Positions 1-11,138 of a DNA stretch of 64,000 nt are shown here, piece by piece. How positions within the stretch are numbered: the stretch's first letter is position 1; the number at the start of each line of letters is the position of its first letter. Under the pieces are notes generated by a model. The model ran no database searches, was not told where the DNA came from, and saw only the letters and a list, made by a program, of their open reading frames with translations. Source of the DNA: Mesostigma viride. Lineage: Eukaryota; Streptophyta; Mesostigmatophyceae; Mesostigmatales; Mesostigmataceae. The stretch lies in contig RPFO01000034.1 in NCBI GenBank assembly GCA_009746045.1, forward strand, positions 3,041,181 to 3,105,180. The letters are read 5' to 3'. The position numbers and the translations under genes are program-made.

Positions 1-74
1 TCCTCTGAGACGACTACCCTAGTCCTTCCATGGCGCTGGATATCGCCATGCGTCCAGGCATACAGTTGTCTCAC

Positions 75-375
75 TTCATAGCCTTATTATAGCTTAGTCC
101 TTGTACAGCCATGCCACGTACGTCCTGGCTGTGCTCAGGTTACTTGCCCACACTCCTTGTTAGGATATGCTCACATGGGTCTTATTGCACCCGCGCAGAT
201 CTTGCCGGATCGTTTATCGACGGTGGCCGATTGCAGAGCTGTTGCATGCCTCTGGCATGAAGGAGAAAGGGGGTCTCTGCCCTTTAATTCTTCCTCAGTT
301 GTGCACACACAGGGATTTAAGGCTCTTCGGTGCTACGTGACTCCCCAACGGGAGCACGAGTTTAATTAACTATTT
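75..375 (+). repeat. Dispersed repeat F, copy 1
   Basis: About 300 bp whose reverse complement recurs at 58017-58295, diverged. A short piece of its end also lies at 50376-50420. The most conserved end carries gactcccc-aacgggagcacga followed by TTAATTAA. The encoded short ORF (157-369) is not conserved as protein between the copies, so it reads as a non-coding mobile repeat. Confidence 0.6.
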
Positions 376-1141
376 CATGAATTAATTGACATGGTCCGGA
401 TTCTCCCGATTTCTGGCCTGCGCTGGTTGTCTCCTTGATGTCAAGTGTATACTGGCATGACATTAAGTAATAAATTTGCACGTACACTTGCATGACACAA
501 ACGAGCTGTTTATTTGTCAGATTGTAAGACATGACTCAAATTTCTCTAGGCCATCAAGAATCTCAGTCTGAAACCTTGCATACAGAAAAAATTATGTATA
601 CTGCCTTTTGATCCATCATCCACTCAAAACCATCCAAGTATTTACAAAGTGCCTATTCAGACAACCATGTGGCACAGAACCCCTGCCACCTGATTCACAC
701 ATGGTTGCCTCACCACTAGAAAATCGGGGTTATTTTACGATTCTATACCGGGTCATTGCCAACAAAAACATGTTGAGAGGCCAGCAGGAAGTTTCAAAAG
801 CTACACTATAACCCACAACGCAAATATTCTCCTGACCGTTGCCAGTAATTGATAAGGTATTTTCACAGCGATGCTAGGACTAGGCTGTCAGATCGCGTGG
901 ATAGGATCTAATCCTTTTACAACTATGTATGTACAGCAGCAAACACTGACTTTTATTTTTGTCAGTAGTGCCTTCAAAAGAGCAGCTCCCTGTGGCTCCC
1001 TGCCATGGATGCCCCACGAGCAGACCGGCAGCCAGGGTCATCCCACCTGTTCATCCAGAAAACCAATGATCAGGTTGCTCGGCGTAAAAAATTAAAGTTT
1101 CCTGGCATGGCGCCTGCCAGGGCTTGCACTCCTGGGCATTT
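376..1141. other. No recognisable gene
   Basis: Moderately AT-rich sequence with only short, mutually overlapping ORFs. I see no domain, repeat or RNA structure. Confidence 0.5.
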
Positions 1142-1729
1142 TCACTCCAAGACCATCTGCTGCATCAGCCCCCACATCACCGAAACGTCAAGTTCAAAGT
1201 CCCCAAACGGTGCCCCTTTGGCCGGCTTGCTGGTTAGTACTGGGCTATCGCAGCTCAGGTCGCCGTCAAAGCAGAGGTCCGGCAGGCAGCAGTCATCAAA
1301 CCACGACGAATCCTCCAGGTGAGTCGACACCGGGCTGGGTGCCCCACTGGGTGCGTCCTCTTCGCTCAGCTCTGGCACCACGGGGGTTGAAATGGTCTCT
1401 GCTTGGCGTGCAAGCATGGCACTTGCTGGTATGGAATCGCGGCTGCTCTCTTCTGAATCCAAGTGCTCCGATGTAGCGAGCAGGGACTGCCAGTCGTCAC
1501 GCTTGGCACGCTTCAGGGGCATGTCACCCATGGCATCCCCATTACAGCCCGGCGCTCCGCCTCCGTTTGCCCACTTGCGTTTCTCTTCTGGATCGATCGA
1601 TTGCCCCTTGGCCAATAATTGGCGGGCACGTGACAGCTGGCCGGTAGCTGGCGTGGGTGCAATCGTCACGGCCCACACCCCGCTGGCTGCCACCATTCGC
1701 CACCGACCCGCGGGCAGCTGCTGAAGCAT
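1142..1729 (-). CDS. Hypothetical acidic Ser-rich protein (195 aa)
   Basis: I do not recognise this gene. The ORF starts at the first ATG (1727-1729) after an in-frame TAG and ends with TGA. The protein has a basic cluster near residue 74 (PLKRAKR) that could serve as a nuclear localisation signal. An acidic, Ser/Pro-rich stretch follows (HLDSEESSRDS, then ELSEEDAPSG), and then a Cys/Asp-rich tail (DDCCLPDLCFDGDLSCD). This composition is typical of intrinsically disordered nuclear or regulatory proteins, but no fold or family is visible. The ORF may be a last exon: a CAG just downstream of the ATG could be an intron acceptor, and a protein-like stretch lies upstream at 1990-2156. It is isolated from other genes and sits outside the retroelement nest. 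It could also be a chance ORF. Confidence 0.4.
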   Translation of the reverse strand: MLQQLPAGRWRMVAASGVWAVTIAPTPATGQLSRARQLLAKGQSIDPEEKRKWANGGGAPGCNGDAMGDMPLKRAKRDDWQSLLATSEHLDSEESSRDSIPASAMLARQAETISTPVVPELSEEDAPSGAPSPVSTHLEDSSWFDDCCLPDLCFDGDLSCDSPVLTSKPAKGAPFGDFELDVSVMWGLMQQMVLE

Positions 1730-1989
1730 GGTAATGGCTGCGCGATTCTAGTTCCTTTAAATGGGATGCCAAGTCTGCCACCACAGCAGCACAAGCAAGG
1801 GGAGGGGAGGACGCGCGTGTGTGGAGATGCAAGCAGCATTGAGTCAACAGGCGAGGAGGCCACGAAAAACCAAGGAAGGTCAGACCGGTACCCATAGAGC
1901 ATCCATCACCCAGGCACACCATCACAACAAGGAGCGCAGGGTTTTGTGGATGTGGCACCACGAGCGTGAACCAAGGCCATGTCATGGCA

Positions 1990-2156
1990 GTGCAACCCTC
2001 TACCAGGAAAGGAAGGGGGGGTGGGAGAGCGGAGGGATGATCCTGGACAGTAAAAAGTGCATCCTTATCCACCTTGTTGTTGCCAAAAACCCGGAGAGTT
2101 CGGTTGTATCGCGGATGGCCAGGGCATGATGGGTATTCACACATGAGTTGAGGCAT
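1990..2156 (-). CDS. Possible upstream exon of the 1142-1729 gene
   Basis: Reading from an ATG at 2156 the frame gives MPQLMCEYPSCPGH, then RYNRTLRVFGNNKVDKDALF and QDHPS. The C-x4-C...H composition looks protein-like. It lies just upstream of the 195-aa ORF on the same strand, in another frame. Splicing has not been shown, and the assignment rests on composition only. Confidence 0.2.
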
Positions 2157-2369
2157 TCCCATCCCGTATCCTGGCAAGCAGCCGCGCCTGCTCTTGAGAA
2201 AGGACACACACATCACTTTATAAGCTGGTAATGGTTAAGGACGAGTAAGAGCGCTTGCTATGGCCAAGAAAGATTGAAATTCAAGGCGACTTGTCTGGAG
2301 GTAGCAACTAAAGTAGATTTACCAGGGTCAACGTACCAAGAGCAACCTTACAGTAATCTGACAATGAAC

Positions 2370-3290
2370 AGGCTCATAGGCCAAGCCGATTTCTATGCAT
2401 AGGTGCGAGACAATTCTCACGTATCCGGGGAAACAAACTACGAGGCCCACCCTTAGCCAAGAAAGCTCTTGGCAAACGGTCACATATGAAGGTAATCATG
2501 ACGAGCACAGGGAACGCACGACTCTTGCGCACACGTGCTTCCACACCCACCCCCCTCAACGTTTCTTGGGCAGGTACCGCTGTAGTCCTGCAGAGCAAAA
2601 GGAAACAAATGTAAAAGACCTAGAAAACTTCATATGACCACACAAACGCACCCGCTTCTGCTCGGTGCTCGGTGCTCGTCGCTCGCTGTCACGTCCACAC
2701 AACTGACCTTCGCTACTCCAGCGATCTGCAAATGCAAAACAGAGGATGGGAACGTAGACGAGCTACGATGAGCCAATGGTAAAGAATGTGAGGAAAACAT
2801 CGCTGTAACGACGGCGGTAGTATGCGTTGATTAGTCGCCCTATATTTGGGCCGCCAGAGTGCATGGAAGCAAATCAAATTATTGGGCAAATTCCAGGCAA
2901 ACTTTCAAACAGATTCTTCTGTCCAAAAAGCGCGCGGTAGGGATTGCTATAGGCGTCTTTCGCAGCGGAGAGCCAACTAATACAGGCAAAGATGGAGGAA
3001 ACCAAGCATGCAAGCAAATGGGTGGTGCATGGCATAGACAACAAACTTACCCAATTCTTGAATCTTGCGTTCCCTGTGACAATGGCACCCGCGTTCATCA
3101 AGTTCGCGGTGCGATTTGCGATGGCGGCCCCGCTTTGCTAAAGAAAAGAGAAATGGCCCACCCAAAGCTTGAAGTAACTTCATCCGACGGTGTAAGATCG
3201 ATAAGAAATCGTTCCATCGATGGACATAAAGGTCTGCGGGTCCCGCGGCATTCTTAAAATCCTGAGATTTTCATTGCTTGATACACGTCT
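2370..3290 (-). repeat. Diverged repeat G, copy 1 (possible spliced pseudogene)
   Basis: This ~0.9-kb segment aligns by eye with 62810-63760 in the same orientation, with many substitutions and small indels. On the minus strand both copies keep candidate splice signals: a donor GTAAGT near 3050, and acceptors ttgcag near 2734 and ctctgcag near 2590. Both also end a frame at the same TGA (DYSG-CPRN... ending near 2497). Substitutions between copies fall on all three codon positions. That argues for neutral decay of a once-spliced gene or a non-coding repeat rather than two working genes. Confidence 0.5.
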
Positions 3291-3547
3291 GCTTGGTTCT
3301 GTCCGTGCAACAGGCTAGCTACGGCACTTTCATGAAATCTGCGTACTCCAAGGAGCTGCATAAAGTTGTAGTTAGTTAGTTAGTTGTAGCCCACGTTGTA
3401 GTACTACAACAACAACAACAGTTGTTGCCGAACCGGATGACGCGACGCCATTTTGACACGTCGATTGGTCTGAAAACGCTTGGGAAGCCCACTGCCCGGT
3501 GCCCACTGCCCACTGCCCAGGCCTGCGCGACAGCGTTTTGCTAACTG

Positions 3548-3888
3548 CTTTCAGACCAGTAATTAATGACGAACGTAAATGATGCGAACCTACGCGAACC
3601 ATGAACCGATCATGCAGAACAACCCTCATCAAACTCGCTATTACCAGCGTAGGCAGGGTGGTAGGCCAAATATTCCAACCTGTAGCTCCCTGAGTGTTGG
3701 TCAAGGTGAATTGGACTCGTTTTCAGACCAGTAATTACGAACGAATGTATGAAATGCGAACCATGAACCGATGATGCAGAACCGGCAACTCTCATCAAGC
3801 TCGCGGCATCATTAGTATGCGGCCAAATATTCCAAGCTACCTTAACCCTAAGAGTGTTGGTCAAGGTGAATTGGACCCCTAGTCCCTG
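3548..3888. repeat. Imperfect tandem duplication (~170 bp x 2)
   Basis: The segment gaccagtaatta...gttggtcaaggtgaattgg occurs twice (3553-3717 and 3726-3880) with indels. It is non-coding. It is preceded at 3367-3425 by short simple repeats (gtta)n and (aac)n. Confidence 0.7.
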
Positions 3889-5677
3889 CTGAATACTGGG
3901 AACTTTTGGCCTACGTCGATCCCTGGTTAATGAATGGTTCCTATTCTTCTGCCTCTAGCATTGGCGTACCCGCTACACCGCCAGCTTGAGGTAAAAAGGG
4001 GGTCCGACCGATCCAGGGCTGCGATCTTAAACCTGAAATCAAATCCAGGGCTGACAATCTTAAAAATCAGCTGTGCACACTTGGTGCACATACCCCCCCT
4101 CGCGTATGATGACCGCTACTTAGCAGCCTTGCCTACTAGTGGTGCCTCCTCTACAGTAAGATGCCTCCTCTACTGTAAGATCTTTTTTTATCCAAAACCA
4201 GCCCTGCGAACTTAAGCCAGAAATTCCAAAATCCAGGGTCTCAAGATCTAAAACCTGGGCTTCTTGAACCTCAAGCTGGCGGTGTAATAGCTATAGCATA
4301 CGGGTGGCGTTAGAGCCTGCGCCAGTATGTGCATGACGGAGCTTACTCTGCGCTCCAGCGCATTACTTTTTCAGATTTAGATATATCAAGGATCTATGTC
4401 AATTGTTGCTGAACCCTCAGTTCAATGGCTGCTACATCTGCGTATCCTGCATCACCTGACCTAATTGTAACTTGAGTTATGCTCCTTTTCCTGGCTTGGG
4501 AGGCGACAGACACATGTTACGTTGCCAATAGCTGGGTGCAATTATTTGGCTTCTCATTCATCCACCCCAACAGCACAGTTAGTTGGGATTATGAAGCAGA
4601 TATGATCATGACCCTCCTTCTTTTACATAAGGTCGCACCTAAAATATTCACAGTTTTGAAAAACGGCCATTTCGATTAATAGGGTCGCCTTCTTTTCTTC
4701 TTTCTCTAATGCATTCCCCTACTCCCGCCTCAAAATGTCCAACCTATTCCAGATCTCACTCGCCAAAATCACGTCCACCCTTGTCCTCATCATTCTCACT
4801 CTTTATCATTCCTACCAATTGCGGCTATTGATGCCACTACCACCGCCACCGCCGCCGCCGCCACCACCACCAACAGCACCACCACCACTACCTATAACCG
4901 CCACCGCCGCCACCGCCATCACCATCACCACCACTGCCACCTCCACCTGCTTGTCTGCCTGCCTGTCTGCCTGCTGAGTCCCCCACCTGCCGGGCTGCTT
5001 GGAAGGTTGCTTGCTTTGTTGCCTGCCTTTCTAATTCCTCACTTGGCTCGCCTCTCTCTTATCTTCGGCATCCTCCCAGGTTGATGGGAAGCGCTGCCAC
5101 ACATCAATTATTATCTGGACCATTTTTTACTATCAATCATTATCTTGAGCATTTGATGAGGCAGGTTCTTGTGTGTTCGTCCGCTCTTGCGCGTCTTTGT
5201 CCAGTTCTTGTGTGCTAGGCCTGCCAGTGATGTCTGGCTTTTTGTTCACAACCTCTTGTTCTTAAACAAAGCGTTGTGTGCGTGTGCCCACTCTCGTGTT
5301 CGCCCATGTCTTGGCTTAATTGGTATGCATGCAGGTCTTGGCTTGGCCGGTTATTGCACGATATTTGGCACCTAATCAAAGATCTTCGATTCTTCCATGT
5401 GCCGCAAGCCCAGCGGTGACAAAAAGGCGCTCGGGCATAAAGCGTGTTCAAGCTGTTCTAACATGGGGCACATTCTGGCTTCATTCTTCCGCCGGCCACA
5501 GCTGGGCTGAAGTTGAAGCGCAAGGCATTGAAGCTCTGAAACACGCGGATAAGGGAACATTATCGCAAAGGCAAAGACACAGTGCTCATGCGAGACATTT
5601 TGTCCCCCATGAGCAGCAAAGTAAAATTCCATTTGCTCTGCTGGCTTTAATGTGCATCCCTCTGTTGCTTTTTGGCT
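3889..5677. other. Non-coding stretch with a CCR microsatellite
   Basis: No supported gene. Around 4835-4945 there is a (CCACCG/CCACCA)n microsatellite that yields a spurious poly-Pro ORF. A pair of gcctgcctgtctgcctgc repeats follows. Confidence 0.6.
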
Positions 5678-6505
5678 TAATTAATTAATTAATTATCAAC
5701 ATCACTCCGTTGGGAGTAGATGTAGCACATAGCCCTGAGAAGGGGCATATGGCTTTTAATACATTCTAGGCTACTTCATGCAAGGGTGGGAATGTAAGCT
5801 ACCCCTGCTCTAGGTGCACCAGGGCACCCGCACCCTCATGGTCTATCACGCTATGCCCGGGTAAGGGGGGAGCATGCCTGTGAGGGGGAAGATCATCATG
5901 GCTATACAAAAACTAGAGCGTGGCATCTCAGCAGAGAGCAGCTCTCTGTATGGGCACAGCATTACTAAATAAAACTAGGCATCGTCTGGAGTGTGGCTCA
6001 TCATAGGCACACATGTACATGATTACATAAAGCGCGTGGCTTAGCTGGATTTTTGGCTTGCAAGGATTTAAAATTTAATTAATTAATTAATAACTCCGTT
6101 GGGAGTGTATGTAACACATAGCCCTGAGAGGGGGCATATATGGTTTGTAATACATTCTGAGCTACAACCTGCAGGTGGGGGGATGTAAACCGCCACCTAC
6201 TCTGAGTGCACAAGGTGCACCTGCACCGACCATGATGTATCAGAGCTCAAAGGCCTGGCATGGGGTGGAAGCACGTGACGCAGTGACGTGTCTATTAATT
6301 AATTAATTAATTAATGGTGTGGAAGATTAACATGGCTAGGCAATGGAGCCCTTGGGTGGATGGCATCTCAGCAGAGAGCTCTGCATGGGCAAAACATAAC
6401 TAAATAAAGCTAGGCATCATCTAGATCTGGTGTGGGGCACATCATAGGCACACTGTCATTAATTAATTGATTAATAGACACGTGACTGCGTCATGCACGT
6501 GAGCA
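5678..6505. repeat. Two tandem diverged copies of a ~390-bp repeat with TTAATTAA blocks
   Basis: Copy 1 (5678-6050) and copy 2 (6074-6480) share an ordered set of blocks: ccgttgggagt, acatagccctgag, ggcatctcagcagagag, ctaaataaa and ctaggcatc. Copy 2 is interrupted by sequence bounded by inverted ~45-bp ends (6268-6316 and 6455-6503; cacgtgacgcagt...gtgtctattaatta), which looks like a small MITE. No coding capacity. The ccgttgggag block resembles repeat F. Confidence 0.6.
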
Positions 6506-6512
6506 TAAGTCC

Positions 6513-6735
6513 TCAGTGGGAGGGGAACATGGGATGGAATGGATGGTATAAGCTATCTAGGTACGTCCTAGTTACAGGGGTGTGGGCGCCGCGGCCCGAA
6601 TCGCTATGAATGCCATACTTGGTCACACGCGGAGCCCCCACAGGCTTGGGGGTGGTCTCCTTCATCACTACTTGCCATCTATCCTTGCGCACCATCTGCC
6701 TCCATATTACAGACAAACCAGGAGGCTGCCCGGGG
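6513..6735 (-). pseudogene. Exon-like fragment shared with 43495-43680
   Basis: The minus-strand frame encodes SVIWRQMVRKDRW followed by VVMKETTPKPVGAPRV. Almost the same peptide is encoded on the plus strand at 43495-43680, inside element D. The DNA homology starts at tgtctgtaat and ends at ccatcccat in both places, and diverges with indels towards its 3' end. I do not recognise the protein. It is best read as a mobile or duplicated coding fragment, now broken. Confidence 0.45.
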
Positions 6736-6997
6736 GTGAGCCCGTCACGTCTAGTGTAGCACATGTCCATGCCGAGTCTATCACGAAAAGTCCACGGGTG
6801 GCGGCCCTGCCGCGCGCGGCCGGGGGCACGCCAGGTGAGGACATATGCACACTATCATGTACATGGCTAAATAATGCTAATTCCTCAGCTGGCCAGGGGG
6901 CCTGTAATAGGCCTGCGTACATGTACAAGGCCAGCACGGTGGAGCCCTACGCCTTACTATTCTACACTACTACTGCTGTATTCTCCTAAGCTGGGGT

Positions 6998-7907
6998 GGC
7001 TGAAGCATGCCGGGGCAGCGGGGGTCACTTGCCAGGGCTTGTGGCCGATATACTAGATGGCCGCCCCCTTCCAGTACACCGGCTTCCCCGCCGTGGTCTG
7101 CCGGAGCTGGAGGTAGGTCGGCCATCTAGCTCCCGTCGCCGTTGTTGCTGCGCCAGGGTCAAGTCGTCATCCAGGGTGTAGTGAGTCTTCTCGAGCCGCT
7201 TGCGGCGTCTGAGAAGCGAAATCTTGTCCGCCGGGTTCTCAAAGATGAGCAGAAGCGGAGGCGCCCCTGCCTTACCCCGCGAGCTTGCGGGGTCCAAGGC
7301 GGTGGGCGTCCAGCTTGATCTTACCAATGAGGCCCATGCAGCCAAGGATTTCTCTCTCAATCGCCTGTCCGTGCAAGCGTCACGGAATTCTCACCTTCCA
7401 CCAGGCCGAAGTTCTTGACGATGACGTTAAGGCTGCGCTTGTCAAGCTCGGCCTCCTCGCGGAGGTCGAGTGTCTGCTGCTTGAGCTGTGCTGCGACAGC
7501 GGAGGTGGTGGAGGTGGTGTGTTGCTTGAGCATGTCCGCCCAGGTCTGGGTGGGAGGAGCATCGCCTGCCGGCCAGCGGGGGCTGGCTTGGCGGCTATGT
7601 CCTCAGTCACCGCCTGGGCGGTGAGGCCTGCGGTGTTTTGCAGGCACTCGATGGCGATGGCGTTGTCAACCTTGAGGCGCTGGTCGATGTCGCGGAGCTG
7701 GGCGGTGATGGCGTCGGTGGTGGGGGTGGTGGCGGTGGAGGAGGCGAGGAGGGTGGATCGAGGTGGCGGTGGAGATGCATGGTGGAGAGGAGAGGGAGCT
7801 CGGCAGCCAGCGTGCTGCCCATGGCTGCCACATCTGCAGCAAGGGGGGCCCACGTGCTGCGCGAGGGCCTTTCTTAAGGAGTGAGCGGATGGAGGATTCG
7901 CGGTCAA
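6998..7907 (-). pseudogene. LINE (non-LTR retrotransposon) ORF1 remnant
   Basis: Minus-strand pieces in shifting frames resemble an L1-type ORF1 nucleic-acid-binding protein. They run in order: a Pro/Ser-rich N-terminus with a CCRCGSHGQHAGC cysteine cluster; a coiled-coil-like stretch (QLRDIDQRLKVDN, then QLKQQTLDLREEAELDKRSL); an RRM-like strand (NVIVKNFGLVEGEN); and the typical C-terminal block (RRRKRLEKTHYTLDDDLTLA, QQQRR, then GKPVYWKG). At least two frameshifts and several stops break it (TGA near 7355; later stops near 7280 and 7050). A second copy of the C-terminal block lies at 58440-58690. In a living LINE this protein coats the RNA; here it is dead. The family assignment rests on motif order. 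Confidence 0.6.
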
Positions 7908-8310
7908 GGTGGTGGTGAGGGGCTTGGGGGCCCAGACTGGCCAGAGCTCCTCGAGGGAGCGTCCAAGGACTGAGGGAGAAGAGGGCTGTCACGGACGCGA
8001 GCTATGTCATCCGGGCGCCCACTGGTTATGCACAAGACCGGTGACGTGTGCAAGGAATGTGTTTTCTGCGCATTTTCGACAAAGGCTAGTGACCGGGGGG
8101 GGGGGACACTAGCACTTGCAGCATAGGGGCAGGGGCAGGCGCGCCGGGCCAGGCACAGTCGGGCGCGCAGCATAAGAGCGGACAAAAGTGTACGTGCGCG
8201 CGCGCCGGGCCAGGCACAGCTGGGCGCCGGCGCAGCAAGTGACTTGAGCGGACGGCAGCATAAGTGCGCAGCGTCGAGATCATACGTCGAGGATCATACG
8301 TGAGTTAGTG

Positions 8311-8398
8311 GACAGCTGGAGCTGGAGCTGGAGCTGGAGCTGGAGCTGGAGCTGGAGCTGGAGCTGGAGCTGGAGCTGGAGCTGGAGCTGGAGCTGGC
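8311..8398. repeat. (TGGAGC)n microsatellite
   Basis: About 14 perfect copies of the hexamer ggagct. It creates an open Ser-Trp frame (8308-8685) that is an artefact of the repeat. Confidence 0.95.
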
Positions 8399-9585
8399 TC
8401 CCAGCTGGAGCTGCATGGAGCTCAGTGGACTGCTGGACTTCAACAGCGCCGAGGCTATTGATAGGCCAGGTGTCTTTGTGGTGTAGAATAGCGGGTCAAC
8501 GTTATGAGGACTGGACAGAAAATGGAAAAGGACAATTTGCGGTGCGGAGCTGGCCAGATCACTGGAATGAATGCGAAATCGCTGGCAGCCCTATGAAAGG
8601 GATTTCTTCTAGAAAGGAAAGATTAGAAGCAATGTTTGCTCAGTGGGCCACTCACACGCAAGGTGTGAGCGTGCAGATTGTTTGAAGGATATTATGCTTC
8701 GACCTTGGTGGTCGTGACTCAATGCCGGACATTCCCAGAGACAGAAATGCCGGAGCCTCTAGGAGATATGAGATCGGCAACAGGGTAGCAATTTAGATTT
8801 GTCGGGATGCCTTCCTGCTTTTGTTGGCATGTGTGGTAGAAAGCCAGGACGGCAACTGGAATGCGGTTTCTGTTTGCATGACCAGTTCAGGCAGCAAGAT
8901 AGTTTTGGCATTCCTGGCTGGACTGACAAGTGTGGCGTGTGTCATGCGTGTGGCATGACGAATGGTTTGGTTCATAGTCGAAGAGCACTCTCACGTAGCG
9001 TGTAGTCTCTTCGAGTTTCTCGTTAGTGGCCTTCGTGTTTCTCCCTTTCCTTGGGAGCAAGGCCGGTAGCATGTCATGGAGCGCTGCCTAAGTGCGGGCT
9101 CGTGAGCATGGAGTGCATCGATATTGAGACTATCAACGTGTTGTAATTGTATTAACTTTCTCAATAAATTCCGCATGTGCGGCTTCATCACGCATCAGAC
9201 TGTGCAAAGTGTGTGTTGTGAAAGCATTGTTCTATAGCAGGGGAGGCAAAAGCATCATCTTGCACCATCATCATTGTCGCAATTAGATTATAGTTGGAGC
9301 GTCTAGCTAACGCCCCAGCAAGGATAGTCAAACGCGGCAGGCGACGGTACACAAGGGGATCAATAAGGTGGTCATCAGGCACGAGGGACAGTTGAATCCT
9401 TGTCCTCGGCTGAGAACCCTCCTTTCGTTAATCATGGGACAGGTCCGCGCCCACCCCACAGGGCATGCAGTTAAGGCAGGCACGTCAGCTCAGCTCATTC
9501 GGGTTTTACCAAAGCTGTCAGAGTGGCCAGCCGCCATGGTGGCGCCGGAGATTGTGGAACGCAGACGCGACAGGGCGTATAGTAG
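8399..9585. other. No recognisable gene
   Basis: Only short ORFs. A minus-strand frame at 9188-9382 (LIDPLVYRRLPRLTILAGAL) looks protein-like but matches nothing I know and has no partner motifs. Element E begins at 9591. Confidence 0.4.
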
Positions 9586-9590
9586 CTGCA

Positions 9591-10287
9591 TGTTGCGTCC
9601 AAGCCTATTTAATTAGGTTTAGTAGTGGACAGTTCGGCGCAACAATGTGAAATAGGCGAAGTCTTAGTGTTCGACTATTTAGGACTATTTGTACAGCCGG
9701 TTCATACGGCGTTGTACTTGCTATTCAGTGGTTTTGTAGTACTTTCGGTACTTTGGTTTATCTGTAGGTGCGCAGCATGTCAATGTGCGTGGACCTAGTA
9801 TAAGTCGTTTTGGGTCGTACAGTCAATTCGTGTGAACCGTGAGCGCCCTAGAGATCTCGGTTGACCATGCGTCCAAGCAGTGCTGCTTGGCACTGCTTGG
9901 CAACGCCGTGAGCCGCCAAGGTTAATAGTGTGTGGGAACGTTCACCATTGTCACCCGCGGAATGAATGAAATGAATTGAGTTAATCTCTTTCTCTTTCCG
10001 GCTGGGTCACGCCCGCGGGTTTAGGAAATGCATGGTCCTGAATTCCTGTCGTAAATGCTACATGTACCTCGGGAGGCATTATAGCCACGCTTCCCTATAG
10101 AGGTTGTCTCACCGCAGGCTATAACCGGCCAGGGTCAACTGCGCCAGGTCAATTATGCCAGACTAGTTATCGTCCATACTAGTCATGGTGTGGATTGCGT
10201 AGATTAATATAGCGACCACTGTTCATAATGGTCTATTATGAATCAGGTGTAGATCTTTCGCAGCCGGCAGTCAGCCGGGATGTAAAA
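9591..10287 (+). repeat. E 5' LTR
   Basis: 697 bp, starting tgttgcgtcc. It matches 54587-55290, which has a 4-bp and a 3-bp insertion relative to it. It is followed by a perfect 7-bp stem hairpin (ctcaggt...acctgag, 10288-10314) where a primer-binding site would be expected; no tRNA-complementary TGG is seen there. Confidence 0.75.
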
Positions 10288-10960
10288 CTCAGGTATCGGA
10301 GGAATCCACCTGAGTCGCAGAGGTAAATAAGCGCTGTTTATAAGTTTCTAAAACAATCGTAATGTCACATCGCAGACTTGCCACCTTGCGATTGTGCGTG
10401 TGTCGTGACCTACACTCTAGAGGTCATGACCCAGGTTCCTGTCAGGAACGGCTTTTTTCACGAATTTAATTTTTTCTTTAGGCGGTAGGTCGATTTTCAA
10501 TTGCCCCTGCCGAAGAGGGGTTATGGGTTCGGTAGTTATTGAATAAGTCCGGCAATCGGCATCGAGAACCTATAGCGGGTCCATAATCCCTCATAGTCGA
10601 CTTTTTAGTGGGGCGGGGTGCTGGCGAGCGTCCGAGGGAATATCCTCATCATCGGCGACCTCTTTTACTTCGGCAGCGTCCATGGGCACGACACCCGGCA
10701 GTCAGCTGGGGGAGTCGAAGACACAGGTATGCCCGGAGTAGGATTGTTCATTATGATAGAACGCTCCTTCGGCCAATGCTGTTGAAATTTTAGTTTTTCC
10801 TAGACTTGAATTTCTATCAGTATATGCAGCCCTACCCAGTAGTGTTTCTTTTAGGGTTGCAGCCCTTCCAGGCTGTAGCCCCCTTTTCTTTTTGTCATGC
10901 TGCAGCCCTTCCAGGCTGTAGCCCATTTGTGTGCTGCAGCCCTTACAGGCTGTAGCCCGC

Positions 10961-11005
<45 letters not shown>

Positions 11006-11087
11006 AGGCTGTAGCCCATTTTCGCGTTGCAGCCCTTCCCGGCTGTAGCCCATTGTGGTGCTGCAGCCCTTACAGGCTGTAGCCCGC

Positions 11088-11138
<51 letters not shown>

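Noticed and set aside
8308-8685. 125-aa ORF with Ser-Trp repeats
   Set aside because: Created by a TGGAGC microsatellite; the non-repetitive part has no features.
10963-11135. Cys-Val / His-Thr ORFs in the GT tracts
   Set aside because: Dinucleotide repeats translated in alternating codons; no coding meaning.
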